Part shown: positions 1 to 6,622 of the stretch, piece after piece
How positions within the stretch are numbered: the stretch's first letter is position 1
How the letters are laid out: every line of letters begins with the position of its first letter
NCBI GenBank assembly: GCA_958402075.1
Contig: CATXSD010000087.1
Coordinates: 1 to 10,653 of the forward strand
Length of the DNA stretch: 10,653 nucleotides
DNA from: Mediterranea massiliensis
Lineage (GTDB): Bacteria > Bacteroidota > Bacteroidia > Bacteroidales > Bacteroidaceae
Reading direction: 5' to 3'
Notes under the pieces: generated by a model
The model's database searches: none
What the model was told of the DNA's origin: nothing
What the model saw: only the letters and a program-made list of their open reading frames with translations
Made by a program: the position numbers and the translations under genes

Positions 1-17
1 ACACATTATAATATTAC

Positions 18-40
18 ACGCGGGCGCAATGCGCGCGCGT
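18..40. repeat. GC-rich inverted repeat (hairpin)
   Basis: Positions 18-27 and 31-40 are complementary over 10 bp with one G:G mismatch (23/35) and an AAT loop at 28-30. The arms are almost purely alternating C and G and sit in an otherwise AT-rich flank. No T-tract follows on the + strand. On the minus strand the hairpin is followed by a mixed A/T stretch, so it could be a weak terminator for an unseen gene to the left. It could equally be a structural or Z-DNA-prone element. Three TTACA(A/G) hexamers (40-57) follow immediately. Confidence 0.5.
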
Positions 41-107
41 TACAATTACAGTTACAGAAAGGAAAACGGTGACTTACAATCAAGAAAGCAATGCTTTGGC
101 AAGGGGA

Positions 108-239
108 AAATAACGTGCAAGAACTACAGAGAGAATGTACACAAGAAAAAAGGAGGATGTGCAAGAACTACAGGGAGGATGTGCACAAACGGAAAGGAGG
201 ATGTGCACAAGGCCGAAAGAGAAGATACACAAGCCCCCA
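108..239. repeat. 22-bp imperfect tandem repeat, six copies
   Basis: Six consecutive units in exact 22-bp register start at 108, 130, 152, 174, 196 and 218. Units 4 and 5 share their first 15 bases (GGAGGATGTGCACAA). Units 1 and 3 share 15 bases at positions 8-22 of the unit (GTGCAAGAACTACAG). Units 2 and 6 are more diverged but keep the GA..ACACAAG pattern. Units 4 and 5 contain the perfect palindrome TGTGCACA (180-187, 202-209), and unit 2 contains TGTACA. The array is non-coding: 22 is not a multiple of three, so no frame is kept through it. It lies about 110 bp upstream of the hexosaminidase promoter. It may be a variable-number tandem repeat or an array of protein-binding sites; its function is not known. 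Confidence 0.8.
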
Positions 240-325
240 GCAAAACACAAAAAGTAGAAAATGACATCAAAACTCCTCCTGAAGAAAAGAAATGTTCATT
301 CTATAAAGCAAAAGCTAACAGAATA

Positions 326-357
326 TTTTCCAGAAGGTTTTGGATTTTGTATCTTTG
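326..357 (+). promoter_or_regulatory. Bacteroidetes-type promoter for the hexosaminidase gene
   Basis: TATCTTTG at 350-357 matches the Bacteroidetes sigma-ABfr -7 consensus TAnnTTTG exactly. The upstream -33 element would be the weak TTTTC at 326-330, 19 bases before the -7 box, which only resembles TTTG. Transcription would start around 362-365 and leave a short, AT-rich leader of about 30 nt before the ATG at 393. There is no Shine-Dalgarno sequence, as is usual in this phylum. Confidence 0.6.
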
Positions 358-392
358 TCCACCAAACTTTTATTTTTTATCTGTTAAACACC

Positions 393-2051
393 ATGAAAAA
401 GCTATTCGTACCATTCGTGGCATGCGTTCTTGCCGCATGTAGCTCCAACGAACAGCAGGCCACGTCGTATGACGTCATTCCGCTGCCGCAAGAAATTACC
501 CTCTCGCAAGAGAGTCCGTTCAAACTGAGCAAGAGCACCGTCATCGCCTACCCCAAAGACAATGACCTGCTGAAGCGCAATGCTGAATTCCTCGCCGGAT
601 ACATCGCAGAGGCTACAGGCTACACACTGAAAACCCAAGCCATCGAAAACGACGAAAAACCAAGTAAGGCCATTGTCCTCGGACTCGATTCGAGCATCGC
701 CAATGCTGAAGGCTACCGCCTGACGACCCAAGCAGACGGCATCAGCATCTGCGGACAGACGGCCAACGGCGTATTCTACGGCATCCAGACGCTCCGCAAG
801 TCCATCCCCGCCCAGGCACAAGATGCAGCCATCCTGCTGCCCGCCGGTCAGGTAGAAGACCAGCCACGTTTCAGCTACCGAGGCATGCACCTCGACGTAG
901 GACGCCACTTCTTCCCTGTAGAATTCATCAAGGAATACATCGACCTGCTGGCCCTGCACAACATGAACACATTCCACTGGCATCTGACTGAGGACCAAGG
1001 CTGGAGAATCGAAATCAAGAAATATCCGAAGCTGACTGAAATCGGCTCCATCCGCCAGCGTACAGTGATCGGCCACAACTCGGGCGAATACGACAACACG
1101 CCTTATGGCGGCTTCTATACACAGGACGAGGCCCGCGAAATCGTGAAATATGCACAGGAACGCTACATCACCGTCATTCCCGAAATCGACCTGCCCGGCC
1201 ACATGCTCGCCGCGCTGGCTGCCTATCCCGAACTGGGTTGTACGGGCGGCCCGTATGAAGTCTGCCCGGAGTGGGGCGTATTCGAGGACGTGCTTTGCAT
1301 CGGCAACGAAAAGACAATCCCGTTCCTCGAAGACATCATGACCGAAATCATGGACATCTTCCCCTCGAAGTACATCCACATCGGAGGTGACGAAGCGCCG
1401 CGTACCCGTTGGCAGAAATGCCCGAAGTGCCAGGCCCTCATCAAGAAGGAGGGGTTGAAGGCCGACAAGAACCACACGGCCGAAGACCGCCTGCAAAGCT
1501 ATTGCACGGCACAAATCGAGAAATTCCTCAACGCCCACGGACGACAGATCATCGGATGGGACGAGATATTGGAAGGCGACCTGGCACCCAACGCCACCGT
1601 CATGTCATGGCGCGGATCGGCCGGAGGTATCAAGGCTGCACAGATGGGACACGATGTCATCATGACACCCAACACCTACTGCTACTTCGACTACTTCCAG
1701 AGCAAGGACAAGGAAAACGAACCGTATGACGCTATCGGCGGTTACCTGCCTGTAGAACAGGTTTATAGCCTCAACCCCACCGAAGGCCTCAACGAAGAAC
1801 AAGCCAAATATATCCTGGGCGCACAGGCCAACGTATGGACCGAATACATGACCTCGACCCAGCAGGTGGAATACATGATTCTGCCGCGTATGGCCGCATT
1901 GGCTGAAGTACAATGGACCGAGCCGAGCAAGAAAGAATACAACAACTTCCTGCAACGCCTCAACTCACTGGCCAAAATCTACGACCGCGACGGACTGAAC
2001 TACGCCAAGCACGTATTCACCGCTCCTGCCGACTCCGTACAAGCCCAATAA
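393..2051 (+). CDS. Lipoprotein beta-N-acetylhexosaminidase, glycoside hydrolase family 20
   Basis: This 552-residue exo-hydrolase should remove terminal beta-linked GlcNAc or GalNAc from glycans (EC 3.2.1.52). The ATG at 393 is preferred over an upstream in-frame ATG at 261. It gives a textbook lipoprotein signal (MKKLFVPFVACVLAAC, lipobox L13-A-A-C16), and the -7 promoter box at 350-357 lies between the two ATGs. After the lipidated Cys come SSNEQQ and an N-terminal GH20b-like domain (about residues 24-150). The catalytic TIM barrel then shows substrate-binding Arg171 in YRGMHLDVGRHF, HWHLTEDQGW (H195-), the catalytic pair D333-E334 in HIGGDEAP, and NVWTEYM near the C-terminus. Length is normal for a two-domain GH20 with no appended binding module. 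It is probably anchored in the outer membrane or facing the periplasm; the residues after Cys are only a partial match to a surface-export signal. The substrate (mucin, N-glycan or peptidoglycan-derived) cannot be decided from sequence. Confidence 0.95.
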   Translation: MKKLFVPFVACVLAACSSNEQQATSYDVIPLPQEITLSQESPFKLSKSTVIAYPKDNDLLKRNAEFLAGYIAEATGYTLKTQAIENDEKPSKAIVLGLDSSIANAEGYRLTTQADGISICGQTANGVFYGIQTLRKSIPAQAQDAAILLPAGQVEDQPRFSYRGMHLDVGRHFFPVEFIKEYIDLLALHNMNTFHWHLTEDQGWRIEIKKYPKLTEIGSIRQRTVIGHNSGEYDNTPYGGFYTQDEAREIVKYAQERYITVIPEIDLPGHMLAALAAYPELGCTGGPYEVCPEWGVFEDVLCIGNEKTIPFLEDIMTEIMDIFPSKYIHIGGDEAPRTRWQKCPKCQALIKKEGLKADKNHTAEDRLQSYCTAQIEKFLNAHGRQIIGWDEILEGDLAPNATVMSWRGSAGGIKAAQMGHDVIMTPNTYCYFDYFQSKDKENEPYDAIGGYLPVEQVYSLNPTEGLNEEQAKYILGAQANVWTEYMTSTQQVEYMILPRMAALAEVQWTEPSKKEYNNFLQRLNSLAKIYDRDGLNYAKHVFTAPADSVQAQ

Positions 2052-2053
2052 TC

Positions 2054-3568
2054 TCAGAACTGGAAATAGATGAAAGGCTGCACATCGGCACTCTTCATCT
2101 GAATAACCAAGTAAATGAGGGCAACCAGCAATACCGCCTTTCCCACCAGGGGGAGGCGGATTATTGTTTTTGTGCATCCCCTCTCCCAACTGTCAGGCAC
2201 AAAATGGAGCACATACCCCAACGCCATCAGGGCAAACACTTCCCAATAACCTACAATGAGCTGTGGAAAGAGTTGCGGGCGGAAGGCCGTACCAATCTGC
2301 TTCAACATGGCAACCGCCGACGAGAACTCCGCATGACGGAAGAATATCCAACAGAAACAAACGAAATGGAAGGTAACCAATATGCCAAGAAAACGACGGA
2401 TACCCTGTGGACGCTTACCTTTCGGACGACCAGTCAGTGCCATCCAGAACTTATGAAAGGCCAGTGCCACTCCGTGCATCACGCCCCACAACACAAAATT
2501 CCATGATGCGCCATGCCACAAACCACCCAAAAACATGGTGATAATCAAGTTGATATATTGTCTGAATTTCCCCTTGCGATTGCCTCCCAACGAAATGTAA
2601 AGATAGTCGCGCAACCAGCTGGAAAGGGAAATGTGCCAACGCCTCCAGAATTCCGTAATCGAAGCCGACTTGTAGGGCGAATCGAAGTTGATATTGAAAT
2701 GGAAACCCAGCAACAGAGCAATGCCAATTGCCATGTCACTATAGCCCGAAAAGTCGCAATAGATCTGCAAAGCATATCCGTAGACAGCCATCAGATTCTC
2801 CACGCCCGAATAGAGAGCCGGATTGTCGAACACCCGCTCCACAAAATTCACACTGATATAGTCGGAAATAATAGCTTTCTTGAACAATCCAGCCATAATC
2901 AGGAATACACCCCGGCCAAACATCTCATTTGAAACAAACAGCGGCCGACGAATCTGCGGAATGAAGTCGCGTGCGCGTACAATAGGTCCAGCTACCAGCT
3001 GAGGAAAGAATGATACATAAAACGCATAGTCGAGCAAGTTGTGGAGCGGTGTAATTTCCTTACGATAAACATCAATCGTATAACTCAACGACTGGAAAGT
3101 AAAGAACGAGATACCTACCGGCAAAAAGATATCCAGCGGTTCGAAACTTCCTCCCGTAAACGAAGCCCAACACTCGCCGAAGAAATTGGTATACTTGAAG
3201 TAACAGAGCAAGCCCAAATTGATTGTCAGACTCAGCGCGACCCATAACTTCCGCTTCCATTTCATTACAGTTTTCTCCATAGAGCGGGCTATTAGAAAGT
3301 CACTGACCGTCACCAATGCCAACAAGAAAAAATACGTACCACTGCTCTTGTAATAGAAATAGTAGGAAAACAACGTGACAAACAGCAGACGAGCGGTAGT
3401 GCGCCTCTGCAGAAGCAGATATACAGCCACAAAGGCAGCAAACAGCCAGAGGAACAGACCACTGCTGAAAATCATAGGCGCCTGCGGATCGTATGTCAGG
3501 ACATCACGCAGACGGGAGAAGTCGAGGTCAAGGTAGGTTCCTATCATATCCATATTCCACATAGTCAT
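2054..3568 (-). CDS. MBOAT-family membrane O-acyltransferase (DltB/AlgI/PatA-like)
   Basis: A 504-residue polytopic inner-membrane protein with about eleven hydrophobic segments, typical of the membrane-bound O-acyltransferase family. Hallmarks are RDFIPQIRRP, CDFSGYSDMAIGIALLLGF, FWRRWHISLSSWLRDYLYI (His312) and GGLWHGASWNFVLWG (His352, the invariant MBOAT histidine). Family members such as AlgI, PatA and DltB bring acyl groups across the membrane for transfer to polymers outside it, usually with a partner SGNH-fold protein. Two such proteins are encoded immediately upstream. The start is uncertain: ATG 3568 overlaps the preceding gene by 41 bp, and in-frame ATGs at 3562, 3553 and 3547 are alternatives without clear Shine-Dalgarno sites. 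It is the last gene of the operon and meets the hexosaminidase gene tail to tail with 2 bp between stops. Acetyl is the likeliest acyl group; the acceptor is unknown. Confidence 0.93.
   Translation of the reverse strand: MTMWNMDMIGTYLDLDFSRLRDVLTYDPQAPMIFSSGLFLWLFAAFVAVYLLLQRRTTARLLFVTLFSYYFYYKSSGTYFFLLALVTVSDFLIARSMEKTVMKWKRKLWVALSLTINLGLLCYFKYTNFFGECWASFTGGSFEPLDIFLPVGISFFTFQSLSYTIDVYRKEITPLHNLLDYAFYVSFFPQLVAGPIVRARDFIPQIRRPLFVSNEMFGRGVFLIMAGLFKKAIISDYISVNFVERVFDNPALYSGVENLMAVYGYALQIYCDFSGYSDMAIGIALLLGFHFNINFDSPYKSASITEFWRRWHISLSSWLRDYLYISLGGNRKGKFRQYINLIITMFLGGLWHGASWNFVLWGVMHGVALAFHKFWMALTGRPKGKRPQGIRRFLGILVTFHFVCFCWIFFRHAEFSSAVAMLKQIGTAFRPQLFPQLIVGYWEVFALMALGYVLHFVPDSWERGCTKTIIRLPLVGKAVLLVALIYLVIQMKSADVQPFIYFQF
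2134..2170 (+). terminator. Intrinsic terminator of the hexosaminidase gene, inside the MBOAT gene
   Basis: An 11-bp stem (2134-2144 with 2149-2159, including two T:G pairs in the + strand RNA) closes an ACCA tetraloop and is followed by ATTATTGTTTTTG. This is a convincing rho-independent terminator for + strand transcription, 83 bp past the hexosaminidase stop. It lies wholly inside the coding sequence of the convergent MBOAT gene, where the minus strand encodes IIRLPLVGKAV. The hexosaminidase mRNA would therefore carry about 115 nt antisense to the MBOAT 3' end. Confidence 0.65.
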
Positions 3569-4478
3569 TATAGGCTTTCAACAACGCTTCGCAAAGCGAT
3601 CTTCCCTGCAAGGCATATCCGGCCGGCAGGTAATGGACATGGTCGGGCCGCATCAACCCGGCTTCCTGCCAATTCAGGCACGCACGCGAAGCCCCTCCTA
3701 CCGTATTGTACAGATCCCAGACGGCCAGTCCGTTGGCATCGGCATAGCGCACGATGGTACGTGCCGCAGCCTCCGTCCGGGGATTGATGCGGTACGTGCG
3801 CCTCCGTCCCCGCCCCAGTCGCTCGTACGAACCGGGAGGAGTGGTCATCAGTATCGGTGTGTCGGGCAGATATTCACGAAGCATGCGCACCAGTTCGTCC
3901 ATCTGACGGTAGTGCGCATCAGTATTGTAACGGTAATTGTGACTCTCGTTGGTTCCGAACGAAAGGATAAGCAGGTCGGGCTTCATGGCCGCAATGGCCT
4001 TGACCCGATCGTCGCGGGTAAAGGTGAAGCAAAAAGCACCGTTGATACCGAAATCACAATAGGAAAGCCGTGGGAATACCTCCCGCAGCAACGCACCGAC
4101 CGTATCGGGAAAAATATGGCCGCGCACATGGCTGTCGCCCACATGCACTACTCGGACAGTATCCGAATCGCTTCCCAGCCGCATCAGCCGCAGTTTCTCC
4201 CAAAAAGGATGAAGCACGCCGAGATTATCAGTCAGCACACTGGCCTGTACCCGGCGGAAAGCAGCCGGCCAGCACACATGACAGACCGACACCGTATCCG
4301 TACGATGGGCGACGAGCGGAAGCGTATCAGCCGCCAGCATCGCCTGCCCCACCGGCGGACGGACGGGTAAAGCATCCTGGGCCTCCGCTAAGAACGTTCC
4401 TTCCCACGCCAGGCATAAGACGCAAAGAATTCTCCCCAGCATTCTGTATAATATTTTCAACTCAAGGTTCCGACTCAT
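3528..4478 (-). CDS. Exported SGNH/GDSL-family hydrolase or acyltransferase (second of the pair)
   Basis: A 316-residue SGNH-fold protein. Block I is VGDSH with nucleophile Ser116 (GDSH rather than GDSL), block II is the Gly/Asn of GINGAF, block III is FGTNES with Asn177, and block V is DHVH with Asp279 and His282. The ATG at 4478 is chosen over an in-frame ATG at 4496 because AGGAGG lies 7 bases upstream of it. The resulting N-terminus is a basic stretch and a hydrophobic segment (RMLGRILCVLCLAW, then FLAEAQD), consistent with a signal peptide or signal anchor. The start overlaps the end of SGNH 1 by 17 bp, suggesting translational coupling. Its C-terminal half is visibly paralogous to SGNH 1 (NG.A.W.L and the final D..H spacing). 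Family members can be esterases or, beside an MBOAT, acetyltransferases; sequence alone does not decide which. Confidence 0.9.
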   Translation of the reverse strand: MSRNLELKILYRMLGRILCVLCLAWEGTFLAEAQDALPVRPPVGQAMLAADTLPLVAHRTDTVSVCHVCWPAAFRRVQASVLTDNLGVLHPFWEKLRLMRLGSDSDTVRVVHVGDSHVRGHIFPDTVGALLREVFPRLSYCDFGINGAFCFTFTRDDRVKAIAAMKPDLLILSFGTNESHNYRYNTDAHYRQMDELVRMLREYLPDTPILMTTPPGSYERLGRGRRRTYRINPRTEAAARTIVRYADANGLAVWDLYNTVGGASRACLNWQEAGLMRPDHVHYLPAGYALQGRSLCEALLKAYNDYVEYGYDRNLP

Positions 4479-5838
4479 AGGCACGCCTCCTGTCATATTG
4501 TTCCTTACCGTAAATCAACGCCTCATAGAGCAGACCCGCCAGCCGCTTTCCACCGCGGAAGTTGATATGTGTATAGTCGAGATTGGCCTGCGAAGGCTTG
4601 GCCTCCACCAGTTTCACCATACTGCCGTCTCCTCCCATTGCTTCGAACAAATTCCAAAATGCCACTCCGTTATCGGCCGCCAGACGCTGCTGATACCGCA
4701 CCAGGTTCTTAATGCCAGGCATAGTCCTCAGATTGCCCTCCTCCGTCTTATAGTCGCGGTCGCCTACGCTCACCACCAGAATACCGGCCTGCGGGAAGGC
4801 TTCCTTCAGATGCTGCAACGTGGTTGTCATCCCACTCATGTAATGGCTGTAGTCCCGCCCACGTTCAGTCGCCACGTTCAGTCCATACTGCAGGACAATG
4901 AGGTCGTAAGGACGAAAATCGTTAAAATCTTTCAATGTCTGTACAGGAATAGATCGTAATGACAAGCCCGAACTGCCACGCATGGAAAAGTTGTCGACGG
5001 TAATGCCCGAAAGCCCGTCCATCGCCACGCCGAAGAAGACGGCCGAATCGCCCTCCGTCACCGTCCAGCGAGCAGAGCCGATACGCCCCTCCATCATCCA
5101 TTCATGCACACGGATGTCAGGGTCAAAACTGCGATTGGCCACTACTTCCCCATTCATTTCCAACGAAAGCCCTACCTTCCCCGCATTACGAAAAAAGATA
5201 CTGACCGTCTGACAGGTATCAAGCCGCGAAGCATACTTCCGCTGCCCGCGAACCTCCACATAAGCCCCCGGACGGGGCAAGAAATAATGTCCCGAAAGCC
5301 CTTGTTCGTCCCGATGAAAACCCACGGAATCCATGGCCGAATGACTGCTCCACCCTCCGAAGCGGTGACCAACCGTCGGACGGAAACCGCTGACAGCCGA
5401 TGTAACGGGAACAAATCCCACGCCACAGCCTCCGTATCTTTCCTGAAGCATCTCGCGTAAATCAGCCGTCAGGATATCAGCTTCAATGAACGAATCGCCG
5501 AAGTAAGCAATACGTACCGGCCTCGGACGGACAGCCAGTTCGTCCAGTGCCCGATAAAATGCTTCCATTCCACGACAAGTGCTGTCGCTGTAGTCTTCAA
5601 TGCATACTTTTCCTGCCGGACAAGTATCGACAAAGGCCGGCTTGACAGGCGGAAGCAACACCTCTACCGAATCGGGTTCCTCGACCAGAGGTTGCAAAGG
5701 ACGTACGTCGCCCAAGAGGTCGACACGCCTCAACACATGGTCGCCCAGCCTGACAGCAGGCAATCCGTGCATCAGCAACAGAACCACCACGACCAGCCAT
5801 ACCAGCCAGCCCACCTTATTCAATGCATTTTTCTCCAT
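4462..5838 (-). CDS. Membrane-anchored SGNH/GDSL-family protein with inserted domain (first of the pair)
   Basis: A 458-residue protein with an uncleaved-looking N-terminal anchor (hydrophobic about residues 9-29: GWLVWLVVVVLLL), so the enzyme should face the periplasm. SGNH blocks: YFGDSF with Ser116, LQYGLNV with Asn321 (block III), and DYTHINF with Asp421 and His424. Ser-to-Asn spacing is 205 residues, against 61 in SGNH 2, while Asn-to-Asp spacing is about 100 in both. An extra module of about 144 residues is therefore inserted in the first half of the fold. That module looks beta-rich (residues about 175-300: GAYVEVRGQRK, VSIFFRNAGKVGLSLEMNG), like a carbohydrate-binding-type sandwich. 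The start could be ATG 5838 (8 bp after tetR) or GTG 5850, which overlaps the tetR stop as GTGA; ATG is preferred. Peptidoglycan O-acetylesterases and alginate acetylation proteins also combine SGNH and binding domains, but the substrate here is unknown. Confidence 0.88.
   Translation of the reverse strand: MEKNALNKVGWLVWLVVVVLLLMHGLPAVRLGDHVLRRVDLLGDVRPLQPLVEEPDSVEVLLPPVKPAFVDTCPAGKVCIEDYSDSTCRGMEAFYRALDELAVRPRPVRIAYFGDSFIEADILTADLREMLQERYGGCGVGFVPVTSAVSGFRPTVGHRFGGWSSHSAMDSVGFHRDEQGLSGHYFLPRPGAYVEVRGQRKYASRLDTCQTVSIFFRNAGKVGLSLEMNGEVVANRSFDPDIRVHEWMMEGRIGSARWTVTEGDSAVFFGVAMDGLSGITVDNFSMRGSSGLSLRSIPVQTLKDFNDFRPYDLIVLQYGLNVATERGRDYSHYMSGMTTTLQHLKEAFPQAGILVVSVGDRDYKTEEGNLRTMPGIKNLVRYQQRLAADNGVAFWNLFEAMGGDGSMVKLVEAKPSQANLDYTHINFRGGKRLAGLLYEALIYGKEQYDRRRAYESEP
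4486..4491 (-). promoter_or_regulatory. Strong Shine-Dalgarno site fixing the SGNH 2 start
   Basis: AGGAGG on the minus strand sits 7 bases before the ATG at 4478 and inside the last codons of SGNH 1. Full Shine-Dalgarno sequences are uncommon in Bacteroidetes, and this one favours the 316-residue reading over the start at 4496. Confidence 0.7.
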
Positions 5839-5846
5839 ATCGCAGC

Positions 5847-6491
5847 TCACTTCCTCACCGAAGCACGGTACTCACGGATGAAGTTTTCCAACTCCTGTGC
5901 TCCCTTTTCGGTAGAAATGCCACGAAGATAAGTAAACATAATGGATTCGTAAACGTCCAGAAAGGAATATTTCTCGCAAATATTGCTATTTATCAGCAGA
6001 TCAAGCTGTTCATGGACCAGCAGGTTGACGATGGCAAAGTTGATGTCGTCACGGAAAATACCCTGCTTCACCCCCTCCTTAAAGAAGTTGACCACCTCTG
6101 CCGAGTCGCGGTTCTTGTCGTTCTTGAGCAATTCGTAGGCCTTGGGGTACTTCTTGATGTCTTCGAAAAAACTCTTGTGGGTGGTATGAAACTTCTCGAT
6201 GCTGCGCAGATAGAGCTTGAGCAGCACTTCGAGCACATGAGCCGACTGCCCCAGAATGGTACGGATATACTCGTTCGTCTCCTGCCGTTCCTTGCGGATG
6301 CAGTCTTCCAGCAACATCTCCTTGTTGGCAAACACTTCGTAGAGCGTACGCTTGGAGATGCCCATCGATGCGGCAATGTCGTCCATCGTGATGCATTTGA
6401 TACCATGGGTCTTGAATGCCTGCATCGCTCTCTCTATAATCTGTTCTTTCAGTTCAACACGCGAGGTTGAACGCTTTGTATTTTCACTCAT
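5847..6491 (-). CDS. TetR/AcrR-family transcriptional regulator
   Basis: A 214-residue one-component regulator. The N-terminal DNA-binding domain (about residues 12-60) carries a standard TetR helix-turn-helix: ITMDDIAASMGISKRTLYEVF at about 34-54, followed by ANKEMLLEDCI. The remaining roughly 150 residues are the all-helical ligand and dimerisation domain, too variable to name a ligand. The ATG at 6491 is preferred to a TTG at 6497. It is the first gene of the minus-strand operon with the two SGNH genes and the MBOAT gene, 8 bp before SGNH 1, so it probably autoregulates the operon. Co-transcription with its presumed targets, rather than divergence from them, is somewhat less usual for TetR proteins. 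Confidence 0.93.
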   Translation of the reverse strand: MSENTKRSTSRVELKEQIIERAMQAFKTHGIKCITMDDIAASMGISKRTLYEVFANKEMLLEDCIRKERQETNEYIRTILGQSAHVLEVLLKLYLRSIEKFHTTHKSFFEDIKKYPKAYELLKNDKNRDSAEVVNFFKEGVKQGIFRDDINFAIVNLLVHEQLDLLINSNICEKYSFLDVYESIMFTYLRGISTEKGAQELENFIREYRASVRK

Positions 6492-6519
6492 TCTCAATAG
6501 ATTATCATTCGACTCACTT

Positions 6520-6530
6520 GCCTGAGGCCT
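6520..6530. promoter_or_regulatory. Possible TetR operator (short inverted repeats)
   Basis: GCCT-G-AGGC (6520-6528) overlaps the palindrome AGGCCT (6525-6530), about 5-15 bp downstream of the expected transcription start of the tetR operon. A repressor bound here would block the promoter. The arms are short and only one copy is seen, so this is a weak candidate. Confidence 0.22.
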
Positions 6531-6540
6531 AAATTCGCTA

Positions 6541-6548
6541 CAAATATA
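6541..6548 (-). promoter_or_regulatory. -7 promoter element of the tetR-SGNH-SGNH-MBOAT operon
   Basis: On the minus strand TATATTTG (6548 to 6541) matches TAnnTTTG exactly. No good TTTG -33 element stands at the usual distance, because that region is occupied by the hut terminator stem; the nearest candidate is TTG at 6564-6562. Transcription would begin near 6535, leaving a leader of about 45 nt before the tetR ATG. Confidence 0.55.
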
Positions 6549-6585
6549 AAAAAAGGAAACTCAATTTTTGCATCGAGTTTCCTTT
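6548..6585 (-). terminator. Intrinsic terminator of the hut operon
   Basis: On the minus strand an 11-bp perfect stem (6585-6575 pairing with 6562-6552, AAAGGAAACTC/GAGTTTCCTTT) with a 12-nt loop is followed by a run of seven T (6554-6548). It lies about 38 bp after the hutH stop and should end the hut transcript. The + strand also has a T-rich tail (TTTCTTTT), so it could work in both directions, although no + strand gene leads into it. Confidence 0.85.
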
Positions 6586-6622
6586 CTTTTCACCGGGTTT
6601 TAATAAAAATTACAATTCATCG

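Noticed and set aside
108..239. CRISPR array
   Set aside because: Units are contiguous 22-mers with no spacers between identical repeats, and no cas genes are present.
261..392. N-terminal extension of the hexosaminidase from ATG 261
   Set aside because: It would place 44 extra residues before a perfect lipoprotein signal peptide and would cover the -7 promoter box.
29..442. Open frame of 137 codons over the 5' region
   Set aside because: It runs through the 22-bp repeat array, the promoter and the hexosaminidase start. Its composition is low-complexity, and it has no recognisable motif.
402..1538. 378-codon open frame antisense to the hexosaminidase gene
   Set aside because: The opposite strand carries an unambiguous GH20 with all catalytic motifs; the antisense product resembles nothing known to me and is a codon-bias shadow.
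2068..2100. 7-bp inverted repeat AGATGAA/TTCATCT after the hexosaminidase stop as its terminator
   Set aside because: The loop is 19 nt, the stem is AT-rich and no T-tract follows; the hairpin at 2134-2159 is far better.
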